A DNA stretch of 64,000 nt, from contig CAJTTO010000005.1 in assembly GCA_910579275.1 (NCBI GenBank), positions 79,506-143,505 of the forward strand, in the 5' to 3' direction. Made by a program: the position numbers and the translations under genes. Source of the DNA: an uncultured Lachnospiraceae bacterium. GTDB lineage: Bacteria; Bacillota; Clostridia; Lachnospirales; Lachnospiraceae. Shown here one piece after another: positions 43,952-53,281 of this stretch; within the stretch, counting starts at the first letter, position 1; every line of letters starts with the position of its first letter. The notes beneath the pieces were generated by a model that saw only the letters and a list, made by a program, of their open reading frames with translations, was not told the origin of the DNA and ran no database searches.

Positions 43952-44107
43952 GGAACTGTCAAGAAATAACTTTTAAATAGTGCGCAGGATTTTTTTTCGA
44001 GAGTGCCGCTCAAAAATCAGGCGCATAGCGAGCTATGTAACTGATTTTTGAGTGGTGCTATCGGAGAAAAAGACAAGCAATATTAAAAGTTATTTTTGGG
44101 CAGTTCC
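43952..44107. mobile_element. hairpin MITE-like element G2 (156 bp)
   Basis: G2 has the same length and the same terminal GGAACTG/CAGTTCC as G1, with TAA before and TAA after. Inner arms AAATAACTTTTAA and TTAAAAGTTATTT, CTCAAAAATCAG and CTGATTTTTGAG, and the tip ATAGC-GAGC-TAT make a long hairpin. Its interior differs from that of G1. It is separated from G1 by only three bases. Confidence 0.75.
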
Positions 44108-44171
44108 TAACCTTTGCAATTTCATTGTATTGAATATCGTTTGACATGTCAATAAAGGAACCCAAATCAGT

Positions 44172-44314
44172 GTTACAATTCACACCAACGCCAGTTTTTA
44201 TCGGCATACAAGCTATTACGGTGTGAATTATAACAGGTTTTGCACACAAAATGCTAAAAGGCAAGCATTTTGGCGCATGATTTCCACTACTTTGGTGGAC
44301 GTCTGAACAGTAAC
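44172..44314 (-). mobile_element. family 2 MITE-like element, copy 2 (143 bp)
   Basis: This is the reverse orientation of the copy at 25755 and exactly the same length. AAATCAGT flanks it on both sides (44164-44171 and 44315-44322), an exact 8-bp target duplication. Ends are GTTACAATTCACAC and GTCTGAACAGTAAC. It is better preserved in its core than the first copy. Confidence 0.88.
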
Positions 44315-44354
44315 AAATCAGTCTTTGAATCGCCTGAAGAAGTAAAAATTTTAC

Positions 44355-44383
44355 TGGTAAACGCTGGCAATCTGTTATATAAT
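44355..44383 (+). promoter_or_regulatory. weak candidate promoter upstream of the secreted-protein gene
   Basis: TGGTAA (44355-44360) and TATAAT (44378-44383) are 17 bases apart. A strong terminator-like hairpin follows at once at 44394-44418, so any transcript would be attenuated or this is a relic. Confidence 0.3.
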
Positions 44384-44393
44384 ATTTTTAATT

Positions 44394-44418
44394 CACATTA
44401 TCATAATGTGCTTTTTTT
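44394..44418 (+). terminator. terminator-like hairpin ahead of the secreted-protein gene
   Basis: CACATTA-TCA-TAATGTG plus C and seven T is a good intrinsic terminator on the plus strand, but no plus-strand gene lies upstream. It may insulate or attenuate the downstream gene. Confidence 0.5.
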
Positions 44419-44443
44419 ATCAAATTTTAAGTGAATACGATCA

Positions 44444-44534
44444 GAGCATGTCTAAAAAATCATTCCTGCCACTTGCATAACAACACCCTAGAGCGTGTTA
44501 TGCAGATGACAGGAATGATTTTCCGAACACGCTC
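44444..44534. repeat. hairpin element G3 (91 bp)
   Basis: The outer arms GAGCATGT and ACACGCTC and inner arms AAATCATTCCTG/CAGGAATGATTT and TGCATAACA/TGTTATGCA form a long imperfect hairpin. It differs from G1 and G2. It lies about 100 bases ahead of the secreted-protein start. Confidence 0.65.
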
Positions 44535-44637
44535 GTACAGGGAAAGGACGTGGTTACAACAACAAATTCATTAGAAGTTTGGAACCTTTTTCACAATCGA
44601 CTACCAAGAAGATAATTATAAAAGCAGAGGGATTAAT

Positions 44638-47600
44638 ATGATGAAGAAAAAATTGTTATGTATGCTGCTTTCCGTTGCAATGGTGTTTACTGCCATGGAC
44701 ATTCCTGCATCGGCGTCGGAAGTACAGACAGCAGATGAAAAAATTGACGCTGCTGCAGACGAGGAACATATACCTGAGCAGACGGAAACAGCGGAATCAA
44801 TACCTGACGTGACGGAATCCGATGATTCCCCGGAAAGCAGTTCGGAGCAGACAGGGACAGCATCCGACAGTGATGTATCTGACCAGTCAGAATCCGAAAC
44901 AGCATCCTCCGAAGAAGCACAGCCAACGGAAACCCAGACGACAGACGACAGCGCTTTGGAATCAGACGAATCAGACGAGACACTGTCCGAAACAGCATCC
45001 GACCTCGAATCAGAAACAGAACTCGAGGAATTAACTGTCAGTGCATCAGAAACGGAACCCGAGGAGCCAACAGACACCAAGCTGCAGGTTTCTTACCGCA
45101 CCGCGGACGAAATTCAGGAATTTATAGAGCAGGAAAAAGCTGCAAGGACCGACATGACTACCTACAAAGCAGAACCCGCACCAGAAGCGCCTTACAGCGC
45201 CGGCGCCCTGTCTGACGCCACGCTCGACTCCGCGTCAGCCATGGTGCGTCAAATCCGTTTCATTGCAGGTCTGTCTTATAACATATCTGTAAATGATACA
45301 TACAACCGTTTGAGCCAGTCGGCTGCACTGCTAAACTATGTCAACAACACATTGACGTCTACACCAGCCCAGCCGGAAGGCATGTCAGATGCACTTTACG
45401 AACAGGGCTGCAAGGGCACTGCCCACTCCGGCACCGCCTACTCAGACGACCCGACGCAGACGCTAAATGCCACCATCCTCGACACATGGATGGCTGCGGA
45501 CGACAATGACAGCCTTTCCTCACTTCAGAACCGCAGACGCATCCTGAATCCATCCATGGAGGAGATCGGCTTTGGTGTCGTAAAAGGTGAAAACGGCATA
45601 TACAGCACCATGTACGCGGAAGAAACCGCCGAAAACAGCAAAGATGCCCTGCGCATTGCATGGCCGGCACAGAATATGCCCGTGGAATATTTTGACAGTG
45701 AAGCTCCATGGTCTGTCTCAGCCGGAGAAGTCATAGACGCTTCGGACATCTGTGTGGCGCTCACAAGAAAGTCCGACAATAAAGAATGGACGTTCTCCGC
45801 GGACGCATCAGACGGCGCATTCTATGTAGACAATGACCAATCCGCACAGGAAAGTTATATTATTTTCCGCCCCGACACCCCAGCAATTTCCGGATATACA
45901 GACGGGGACTCTTTCCGGATAGAAATTACGAAGAATGAAAAGCCATATATCAATTACACCGTCGATTTCTTTTCCATCTCAAGCGAAGATGAAAAGCTGA
46001 CTGCACCAAAGGCAAGCATCCCAACAGGGGAAGCAGTTGCAAAGGAATCTGAACTGTTACTCACAAGTGAGGAAAATGCCGCCATCTACTATACACTTGA
46101 CGGCACTGTTCCCACCGCTGAAAGCACCTTATATACCGAGCCGATTGTTATCGAGACAGACATCACGGTGAACGCAGTTGCTGTCAAAGACGGGTGTGCG
46201 GACAGCGACATTGCCACATATACCTACACCGTCGCAGAGGATGTACCGCTGCGCTACACCGTAACCTTTGCTTTCGGCGATGAAACAATCCTGCTCGCGG
46301 ATTCAGTACCGGAAAATGAACCGGTTGCCCAGCCTGAAACACCTATCAAGGAAGGGTACATCCTAGATGGCTGGTACAAAGAATCTGCATTTGAGCACAA
46401 ATGGGATTTTGAAAATGACACTGTAACGCAGGATATTACACTGTATGCAAAATGGACAGCGGAAACACTCTATACGGTAAGCTTTGAGCTGCAGGGAAGA
46501 GGAACCCCCATCCCTTCTGTAACCACAGACCGCGGCGTACTCCTCGCAGCGCCCGACGCGCCGACCGCAGACGGGTATCTGTTCGAAGGCTGGTACAAGG
46601 AGCCCGAATGCATAAATGCGTGGGATTTTGCAGCTGATACCGTATCAGAAGATACTACTTTATACGCAAAGTGGACAGAAACAGAAGCAGCAGCCCAAAA
46701 TACATTCACTGTCCGCTTTGATACGCAGGGCATCGGCACACAGCCCGCATCTGTTACCGTAGCAGACGGAGCATTCCTCCCAGTACCCGACGCACCGGTC
46801 GCTGAAGGATATGCATTCGCGGAATGGTATCGTGAAACCGAATGTGTCAGCGTATGGAATTTTGAGACTGATACCGTCACGGAAGACACGGTATTGTATG
46901 CAAAGTGGGTTCAGACGAATGATGCCGGCGCCAGTGCGGATAACGCAGAAACAATCGCAAGCAATAAAATCGGACTGACCGCAGAAAATACTAAAATTTC
47001 AACGATAAAAGCAAAAGTCTATGACGGCAAACAATATTTACCGACCGTAAAAGTTTCTTATAAAAACGGGACAAAATGGGTGGCGCTCACCGAAGGCGTC
47101 GACTACTCCATTCTTTATAAAAACAATATCAATGCCGGAACCGGTCAGGTTATTGTCCGCGGCGGCGGTGCTTACGAGGGCGACGTCACAAAGGAATTTG
47201 AAATAAAAAAGAAGCCCATCAACAAACTAAAAGTCCTCACGGACAGTCTGACTGTAGGCAGTAATCCGGCGCGAAACCTGCGCGTATGGGTGTATGACGG
47301 CACCAGAAGGTTAGGCGGAAACGAATATACGCTTGAATATGATGCCGAAAACCTGACCCAAAAGAAGACTACCTCTGCCAAAGTAATTGTCCATGCGGCA
47401 GAAACAAGTAATTACTCCGGTTCGGTCACCACAAAGGTTACCGTTTATGACCTGAAGGAAACAGAGCGGCTTCTTGGCCCAAGCAATGTTCAATTTGCGG
47501 TTCGCTCAGCAGTCTTTACCGGAAAGCCGATTACCACCGAGGTAGAGCCAACCGTAATTTATAAAGTTTCCAATCAGGAAGTAATTACACTCGAAAAAAA

Positions 47601-49341
47601 CAAAGACTACAAGCTGCAATATCAAAACAATGTCAATGCCGGTACTGCCTATGTCATTGTCACGGGAAAAGGACAATACAAAGGCAAAATTGTTGGTCAG
47701 TTTACAATCACCGCATCAGATGCAGCATTTGAAGTAAAGGGCATTCCTGCAAAAACCTATAACGGTACACTTCAGAAACCGAAAATAACCGTAAAAGCAG
47801 GCACAAAAACATTAAAACTCAACAAAGACTACACAGTCTCATACGGAAATAACCTCAACGCAACCACTACTGCAAGGGTGAACATCGCAGGAATCGGAAA
47901 CTACGCAAAATCCCCAAAGCAGACAGTCAACTTTGAGATTAAACCGCAAAAAATATCCAAGGCGTCCCTGCAGGGTTCCCTGACAACCGGAGTTACACTG
48001 ACCTACAATAAAAGATTATTGACCGAAGGCAGGGACTACAATAAACCTGTATACGATACCGTGAAAGGTACCAAGGTCGCAGTCACCATCACCGGAAAAG
48101 GCAACTTTACAGGTGAAGCGAAAAAATCCGCAAATGTAGACGTGGCAAAATCCAAGATGACGCCTGTTATTTCAAACAATAAGAACAGACAGAACTATGG
48201 TTCCTTCGAGGGAATTGTCATGCATTCCTACCTGCTAAAAACAGGGGATAATTTTATGCGTGTAGAACACGTTGGCGGAAAAGGCGTATATGTGGAAACC
48301 TATGCACCAAGCTCTGGCTCTGAGTTAACACTCCGCTCCAGAAAATATATAAAAATGGAACTGCCCAAGTTCGGCGGATTCTATGCGGGCTCCAAATACT
48401 ATTTCCTTGTCTTTGGACAGGAAAACCCAAATGAAGACGACCAGACAGAAGTCATCCGAATCGTAAAATACGATCATAAATGGAACCGCAAAGGCGCCGC
48501 CAGCATCCACGGTGCAAATACTTATTCCCCGTTTAAGAATGGCAGTGTCCGTATGGCAGAATACGGTGACATGCTATATGTCCGTACCTGCCACCAAATG
48601 TACATGACCTATGATGGTGCCAGACATCAGGCAAGCGCGGCATTTAGCGTGAGTATACCAAAGATGACTGTTACAGAAGAAATCGCGGGAATTTCCCAGA
48701 CAGCCTATGTAAGCCACTCCTTTAACCAGTTTGTCTTGACAGACGGAACTGATTTGCTGGCAGTTGACCACGGTGATGCCTACCCGCGTTCCGTTGCCTT
48801 GGCAAAATATGTGGAACAAGCCGGAGCAGAAAAAATTCACAGTAAAGGCTGCCGCCGTATTGCCGCACTGCAAATACAGGGAAAAAGCGGTAACCCTTAC
48901 ACAGGTGTATCCATAGGCGGTTTTGAAGCATCTGACACAGCTTATCTGATAGCCGGAAATTCCGTGGAGCAGAATCCTGAAACGTACACGTCGGGAGGCG
49001 TGCGCAATATTTATGTAACCAGCACATTAAAAGACAATTTTTCAAATGAGGGAAACACCGTCCGCTGGATTACAAATTATAAGGACAAAGCCGAAGCATC
49101 TGTCACCACCCCTCAGCTGGTAAAAATCAGCGGTTCAGAATTCATGCTGATGTGGGGTGAAGGCGCACAGGTAAAATGTGTTCTGCTCAATGCGGCAGGT
49201 GAACCCACAACGGGAATCTATAGTTACGACGGTATGCTGTCAGACTGCAAACCAATCTTCGTCGACGGCAGCGTCATGTGGTATTATACAGACAACAGCG
49301 AACCAATATTCTGCAAATTAAATCCGGAAGATATCAGATAA
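44638..49341 (+). CDS. large secreted multi-domain surface protein (1567 aa)
   Basis: The signal peptide (MMKKKLLCMLLSVAMVFTAM, cleavage after ASA near 27) is followed by an acidic Ser/Glu/Thr-rich stretch to about 150 and a CAP/SCP-like domain (about 199-350). A chitobiase-type C-terminal module follows (about 452-537, YYTLDGTVPT), then three InlB B-type repeats (about 539-605, 611-677, 689-755, each ending LYAKW). Next come three or four Ig-like repeats (about 774-1167, with Y-N-INAGTG type turns) and a 390-residue C-terminal region of unknown fold. I see no LPXTG motif, membrane tail or SLH domain, so anchoring is unclear. A role in adhesion or glycan binding is inferred. The ATG has GAGGG six bases upstream. 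It is the only large plus-strand gene and is surrounded by mobile hairpins. Confidence 0.85.
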   Translation: MMKKKLLCMLLSVAMVFTAMDIPASASEVQTADEKIDAAADEEHIPEQTETAESIPDVTESDDSPESSSEQTGTASDSDVSDQSESETASSEEAQPTETQTTDDSALESDESDETLSETASDLESETELEELTVSASETEPEEPTDTKLQVSYRTADEIQEFIEQEKAARTDMTTYKAEPAPEAPYSAGALSDATLDSASAMVRQIRFIAGLSYNISVNDTYNRLSQSAALLNYVNNTLTSTPAQPEGMSDALYEQGCKGTAHSGTAYSDDPTQTLNATILDTWMAADDNDSLSSLQNRRRILNPSMEEIGFGVVKGENGIYSTMYAEETAENSKDALRIAWPAQNMPVEYFDSEAPWSVSAGEVIDASDICVALTRKSDNKEWTFSADASDGAFYVDNDQSAQESYIIFRPDTPAISGYTDGDSFRIEITKNEKPYINYTVDFFSISSEDEKLTAPKASIPTGEAVAKESELLLTSEENAAIYYTLDGTVPTAESTLYTEPIVIETDITVNAVAVKDGCADSDIATYTYTVAEDVPLRYTVTFAFGDETILLADSVPENEPVAQPETPIKEGYILDGWYKESAFEHKWDFENDTVTQDITLYAKWTAETLYTVSFELQGRGTPIPSVTTDRGVLLAAPDAPTADGYLFEGWYKEPECINAWDFAADTVSEDTTLYAKWTETEAAAQNTFTVRFDTQGIGTQPASVTVADGAFLPVPDAPVAEGYAFAEWYRETECVSVWNFETDTVTEDTVLYAKWVQTNDAGASADNAETIASNKIGLTAENTKISTIKAKVYDGKQYLPTVKVSYKNGTKWVALTEGVDYSILYKNNINAGTGQVIVRGGGAYEGDVTKEFEIKKKPINKLKVLTDSLTVGSNPARNLRVWVYDGTRRLGGNEYTLEYDAENLTQKKTTSAKVIVHAAETSNYSGSVTTKVTVYDLKETERLLGPSNVQFAVRSAVFTGKPITTEVEPTVIYKVSNQEVITLEKNKDYKLQYQNNVNAGTAYVIVTGKGQYKGKIVGQFTITASDAAFEVKGIPAKTYNGTLQKPKITVKAGTKTLKLNKDYTVSYGNNLNATTTARVNIAGIGNYAKSPKQTVNFEIKPQKISKASLQGSLTTGVTLTYNKRLLTEGRDYNKPVYDTVKGTKVAVTITGKGNFTGEAKKSANVDVAKSKMTPVISNNKNRQNYGSFEGIVMHSYLLKTGDNFMRVEHVGGKGVYVETYAPSSGSELTLRSRKYIKMELPKFGGFYAGSKYYFLVFGQENPNEDDQTEVIRIVKYDHKWNRKGAASIHGANTYSPFKNGSVRMAEYGDMLYVRTCHQMYMTYDGARHQASAAFSVSIPKMTVTEEIAGISQTAYVSHSFNQFVLTDGTDLLAVDHGDAYPRSVALAKYVEQAGAEKIHSKGCRRIAALQIQGKSGNPYTGVSIGGFEASDTAYLIAGNSVEQNPETYTSGGVRNIYVTSTLKDNFSNEGNTVRWITNYKDKAEASVTTPQLVKISGSEFMLMWGEGAQVKCVLLNAAGEPTTGIYSYDGMLSDCKPIFVDGSVMWYYTDNSEPIFCKLNPEDIR

Positions 49342-49393
49342 CAATTCTGATTGTTTCCAGTCTCATAGCGGAATCATTTTTCCACTACATAAG

Positions 49394-49442
49394 AACGGAC
49401 ATCCGTCAGCGCATGCTGTCATAGCGCTTTCGGATGTCCGTT
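49394..49442 (+). terminator. Rho-independent terminator after the secreted-protein gene
   Basis: The 12-bp stem AACGGACATCCG/CGGATGTCCGTT is followed by TTAC on the plus strand, with a smaller AGCGC/GCGCT pairing inside. It ends at the stop of the convergent diguanylate cyclase gene and may serve both. Confidence 0.75.
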
Positions 49443-51731
49443 TTACTTCGCAACACTCTTTACACGGTTCTGTTTCTCCGCATACAGCTTTCCGTCCGCC
49501 AGTGTCATCGCCTCCTTCAGTGTCAGCGCATCATCTGCCTCCACGATACAGGTTCCGACTGACACAGTGATATTGTACGGTTTCTCACTGCCCTCATTGT
49601 ATTTCTGGAACCGCCCGTATATCTTCTCAACAAACGCTCTCTCCTCATCATCGGGCGAAACAGACACTGCCAGCGCAAACTCATCCCCGCCGACCCGGCC
49701 GGCAAGCCCTATGCCCGCTACCGCTTCCGTGAGCATCTCGCTAATCAGCTTAATCGAAAAATCGCCCTCGTCATGCCCATATCTGTCATTGACAATCTTA
49801 AGGTTGTTCATATCAACATACGCAACCATGGTGCGCACACCCAGATCTTTATTTCTTTGCAGCAATTCTTCTCCGGAAAGCTGAAAACCGCGGCGGTTCA
49901 AAATTCCCGTCAATGCGTCCGACTTAGATATCGTATCCAGCTCGATATTGTTTTCCTTGAGCGTTATCAGGCTTTCCTCAAGCTGCCTCTGAATCTCCGC
50001 ATTGGACTTGAGAAGCTCCAGCATCTTGATTGCGGCGCCCATCTGGTTTACCAGAAATTCTCCGTTCTCAAAGAGCTTTTCCGTCATGTCGCTGACCAGA
50101 ATTCCATAGACCATCTCATTGGAAAACAGCGGCAGGACAACAAGCGCATTACTGTCCTTTCCTTTCATACTGCTGCGGAAAATATCATCTGTCTTTATCT
50201 TCTGCGCAGCGCCGAGAACACTTTCCACTGCCCCATCCCTGAGAACAGCCTTCAGATACAGATTCTCCGGAATGTCCAGCCGCTCATGCTCCAGATGCAT
50301 AATCGGTTTCTTAAATGTGTAAATATAGGCATTCTTAATATCGAACCATTCCAGATGCTCCAGCAGGACGGCGTAGCTCTGATCCGTTCCTTTCTCAAAC
50401 TGCATGATGTCCCTGACAAACAATTTCATTGCATACTGGTCATCCTCCTTGTCTGCGGATATTTTCCCCAGACGCTGTTCCACTGCCATGACCGCCTTAC
50501 GGTAAACCGCTGTAAACGTGTCCTCCAGTTCGCGCCATTGGTTTCCCTCTTTTTTGCGAAATGCCTGATACAGCAGCTCTATGTGCGTCAGGAGATTCTC
50601 CATATCCGCGTAATCCATCATATTGTTGCCAAGAAGCCCGTCCAGCATCCGCATAATTTCGTTCTTCTGGTCTATATCCGACTGACCTGATTCATAGACG
50701 TCAATGACCTTATGCATCAACTCCACATAGCCGGCCTTGATATCTGCAATATTATTGTTCGTCTCCTCTTTTATGTACCGATAAAAAATATCATCAAAAT
50801 ACTTGTCAATGCGCTGCCTGTTTACCCTTCTGTCACACCTGTGCTCATGTTTTTTCCTGTCTGTCCCCAGAGAATCTCTCTTGATAAACTTTGTCGGAAG
50901 TACCTGTTCGTCAACCTGCTCACCCGCAATCATCCGCAGTGCAATCTGAAGCGCGTTTTCCGCCAGCCGCGACGGCTCTGCCCAGACAGAGGAAAGCGGC
51001 GGTTTCATTTTGGGCGAAGACAAAATATTGTCAAAGCCAAACACCATGACATCCTTTCCGGGCATCATGCGGCGTGCCTTCATCACATCATAAAGGCCGA
51101 TTGCCGTCTCGTCATTGACGCAGAATACAGCCTGCATTTCAGGATACTTTTCAATCAGCTCATTGAATATCTCCTTGGTATATCTTGACAGACTCCCTTC
51201 CACATAACAACGTCCTTCAAAGGGCAGCTCGTTTTCTGCCAGAACACGCTTAAAAACATTTTTTCGCTCCCTTGCGTCCGTGTTGTCCTCCGGCCCGCCA
51301 ATCATTCCAATATTCCGAATTCCCAGATCATGTATCAGGTAATTCATTGCTTCACTGATACCGCTGTAATTATCATAGTTCACGCTGACATACCCTTCCA
51401 GCTTTGAACCAATCAGCACGCAGGGAATTTGACAGTACTGCTCCACCAGCTCCCTGATTCTTCCCGAAGTTGCATAACACCCGATGCTGTCAGCGATAAT
51501 CAGCACGGCGTCCAGCCGTTTTCCCATTGCATAAGAAAATAGTGTATTATATTGGTACTCGTACATAATCTCCTTCATTTCCGTCAAATCCCTATCCAGA
51601 TATTTCCCCGGAAAAATGGCAAGCTTAACACCGTTTTCCTTTGCTGCCTTCATCGCTCCCCGGCATACAGAAACCGGGTAATTGTCCGCGATCCCGCTCA
51701 CCAAAAGCCCCACCGTAATTTCACTCTTCAT
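49443..51731 (-). CDS. diguanylate cyclase with LacI-type ligand-binding domain (762 aa)
   Basis: Residues about 1-290 are a periplasmic-binding-protein fold of the LacI/GalR effector type (VGLLVSGIADNYPVSVCRGAMKAAKENG; VFCVNDETAIGLYDVMKARR; VFGFDNI). There is no helix-turn-helix and no signal peptide, so it is a cytoplasmic sugar sensor. About 300 residues of helical/GAF-like linker follow. The C-terminus is a GGDEF domain (SDALTGILNRRGF; VDMNNLKIVNDRYGHDEGD; RVGGDEFALAV) with an intact active site but no RxxD inhibitory site. It should make c-di-GMP from GTP in response to a ligand. ATG 51731 has GAGGGA upstream; the longer frame to 51758 starts inside that site. Confidence 0.88.
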   Translation of the reverse strand: MKSEITVGLLVSGIADNYPVSVCRGAMKAAKENGVKLAIFPGKYLDRDLTEMKEIMYEYQYNTLFSYAMGKRLDAVLIIADSIGCYATSGRIRELVEQYCQIPCVLIGSKLEGYVSVNYDNYSGISEAMNYLIHDLGIRNIGMIGGPEDNTDARERKNVFKRVLAENELPFEGRCYVEGSLSRYTKEIFNELIEKYPEMQAVFCVNDETAIGLYDVMKARRMMPGKDVMVFGFDNILSSPKMKPPLSSVWAEPSRLAENALQIALRMIAGEQVDEQVLPTKFIKRDSLGTDRKKHEHRCDRRVNRQRIDKYFDDIFYRYIKEETNNNIADIKAGYVELMHKVIDVYESGQSDIDQKNEIMRMLDGLLGNNMMDYADMENLLTHIELLYQAFRKKEGNQWRELEDTFTAVYRKAVMAVEQRLGKISADKEDDQYAMKLFVRDIMQFEKGTDQSYAVLLEHLEWFDIKNAYIYTFKKPIMHLEHERLDIPENLYLKAVLRDGAVESVLGAAQKIKTDDIFRSSMKGKDSNALVVLPLFSNEMVYGILVSDMTEKLFENGEFLVNQMGAAIKMLELLKSNAEIQRQLEESLITLKENNIELDTISKSDALTGILNRRGFQLSGEELLQRNKDLGVRTMVAYVDMNNLKIVNDRYGHDEGDFSIKLISEMLTEAVAGIGLAGRVGGDEFALAVSVSPDDEERAFVEKIYGRFQKYNEGSEKPYNITVSVGTCIVEADDALTLKEAMTLADGKLYAEKQNRVKSVAK

Positions 51732-51852
51732 TGCTATTCCCTCTCTCTTTAAAGTCACTTTGCATGACAGATTTATGCCTTCACAAAAAATCTGTCTTTA
51801 TTATAACATATCCCCGCAGACAATAAAAAGCTCTTTTCCAATGAAAAATACA

Positions 51853-51887
51853 AAAAATGCAAAGCCTTTTTACGGCTTTGCATTTTT
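51853..51887 (-). terminator. Rho-independent terminator after ctpA
   Basis: The perfect 14-bp stem AAAAATGCAAAGCC/GGCTTTGCATTTTT with a 7-base loop is followed on the minus strand by TTGTATTTTTC. It ends the ftsEX-M23-ctpA row. Confidence 0.85.
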
Positions 51888-51907
51888 ATCCTGTTCTTCG
51901 TGCCCGC

Positions 51908-53206
51908 CTACTGCATCAATTCCGCCAGCACCTCTTTCGCTTTCTCCAGCTGATTATCCGTTCCGTTCTTGTACAGCTCCGCATCAAATGCAACTTCCAC
52001 GTCTGGTTCCACACCGATTCCGTGAATATTGTTGCCGTTCGGTGTAAAATAACTGCTGACCGTAAGCTTTATGGCTGATCCGTCTGACAAGTTGATGACT
52101 TTCTGCACAATCCCCTTTCCGAATGTCGTCGTACCGACAAGCGTCCCGATATTGTAGTCTTTCACTGCACCTGCAAGAATCTCCGACGCACTTGCACTGT
52201 AACCGTTGGTCAGCACCACAAGCGGCACATCAATTTTGTTGTCCCCCTTACAGGTGTACTCCTCGCGCTTGCCATATTTATCCTCCGTGTAGACAATGAG
52301 TCCTTTGGGAAGAATCATGCGTGCAATGTCACATACCGTTGAAAGATTGCCCCCGGGATTGCTGCGAAGGTCTATAATCAGTCCTTTCATTCCCTCGGCT
52401 TTCGCCTGATTATATGCATTTTCAAACTGACCGGACGTCACCAGATCAAACTCTGTTATCTGGATATACGCCATACCGTTATCATACATCTCATACTCGA
52501 CAGTCGGGCTTTCAATTTTTCTGCGCTCCACATCAACATCAAGCGGCTCGGATGCCCCTTCCCTGATGAGTGTCAGTGTCACAGTCGTATGCTCCTCACC
52601 CTTTATCTTGCTTACAACATATGTTTTGTCTTTTCCCTGCATGTCTTCGCCGTTGACCTTGTAGATGTAGTCTCCCTGCATCAGGCCGCTCTCCTCGGCA
52701 GGCGTATTCTTGATTACACCGCTAATCTGGACATAACCGGATTCTCCATCCTGAATGTAGGCTCCGATTCCGTAATAAATTCCCTCCGTCTGCTGCTGCA
52801 GGGCTATCAGCTCTTCATTTGTGTAATATACACTGTACGGGTCATCAAGAGAACCAAGCAGCCCCCTGTACAATCCGTTTTCCAGATCCGCCTCGTCGAC
52901 ATCCTTCCAGAACAGCTCCCCGATTGTGTCCTCCAATATTTCGAGCTTTTTACGCACACCGGAATCCGTTATGCTCGATGTGTTTCCTGCCTGTGCAGTC
53001 CCCCGCATTTTTGCCGGTGCAAAGATCTGAAAGAAATTGACTGCGCACACAACTGCAAAAGTCAGTGCCAGTGTCGCTAAAATCCCGGTCACGACTCCAA
53101 GGATATAATATTTGGTGCTCCCGGAACTGCTTCCTTGGTTGTTCATTGGACTATTTGCCTGAAAATTGACTTGATTATTCGCTTCATTATTCATTTGGTT
53201 CTGCAT
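51908..53206 (-). CDS. ctpA: S41 family carboxyl-terminal processing protease (432 aa)
   Basis: A cytoplasmic Asn/Gln-rich N-terminus and one span (about 33-56) anchor an extracytoplasmic protease. A PDZ domain lies near 130-205 (IKNTPAEESGLMQGDYIYKVNGE), and the S41 catalytic core near 235-400 holds the nucleophile in TNGYSASASEILAG and the lysine in GTTTFGKGIVQ. Such proteases trim cell-wall hydrolases and signalling proteins. It is 75 bases after an M23 hydrolase gene and downstream of ftsEX, a conserved order in Firmicutes, so the hydrolase may be its substrate. Confidence 0.92.
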   Translation of the reverse strand: MQNQMNNEANNQVNFQANSPMNNQGSSSGSTKYYILGVVTGILATLALTFAVVCAVNFFQIFAPAKMRGTAQAGNTSSITDSGVRKKLEILEDTIGELFWKDVDEADLENGLYRGLLGSLDDPYSVYYTNEELIALQQQTEGIYYGIGAYIQDGESGYVQISGVIKNTPAEESGLMQGDYIYKVNGEDMQGKDKTYVVSKIKGEEHTTVTLTLIREGASEPLDVDVERRKIESPTVEYEMYDNGMAYIQITEFDLVTSGQFENAYNQAKAEGMKGLIIDLRSNPGGNLSTVCDIARMILPKGLIVYTEDKYGKREEYTCKGDNKIDVPLVVLTNGYSASASEILAGAVKDYNIGTLVGTTTFGKGIVQKVINLSDGSAIKLTVSSYFTPNGNNIHGIGVEPDVEVAFDAELYKNGTDNQLEKAKEVLAELMQ

Positions 53207-53281
53207 TTTTATGCCTTTCTATCATTTTTCACTTTCAGCAATATTTGTACTATCCGGCGGCAGTTTCAAATCCACTGTTCC

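Noticed and set aside
43793..44534. CRISPR-like array
   Set aside because: The repeats are long palindromes of different sequence, not short direct repeats with spacers.
49443..51731. LacI-family transcription factor
   Set aside because: The ligand domain is present, but the N-terminal helix-turn-helix is absent and a GGDEF domain follows.
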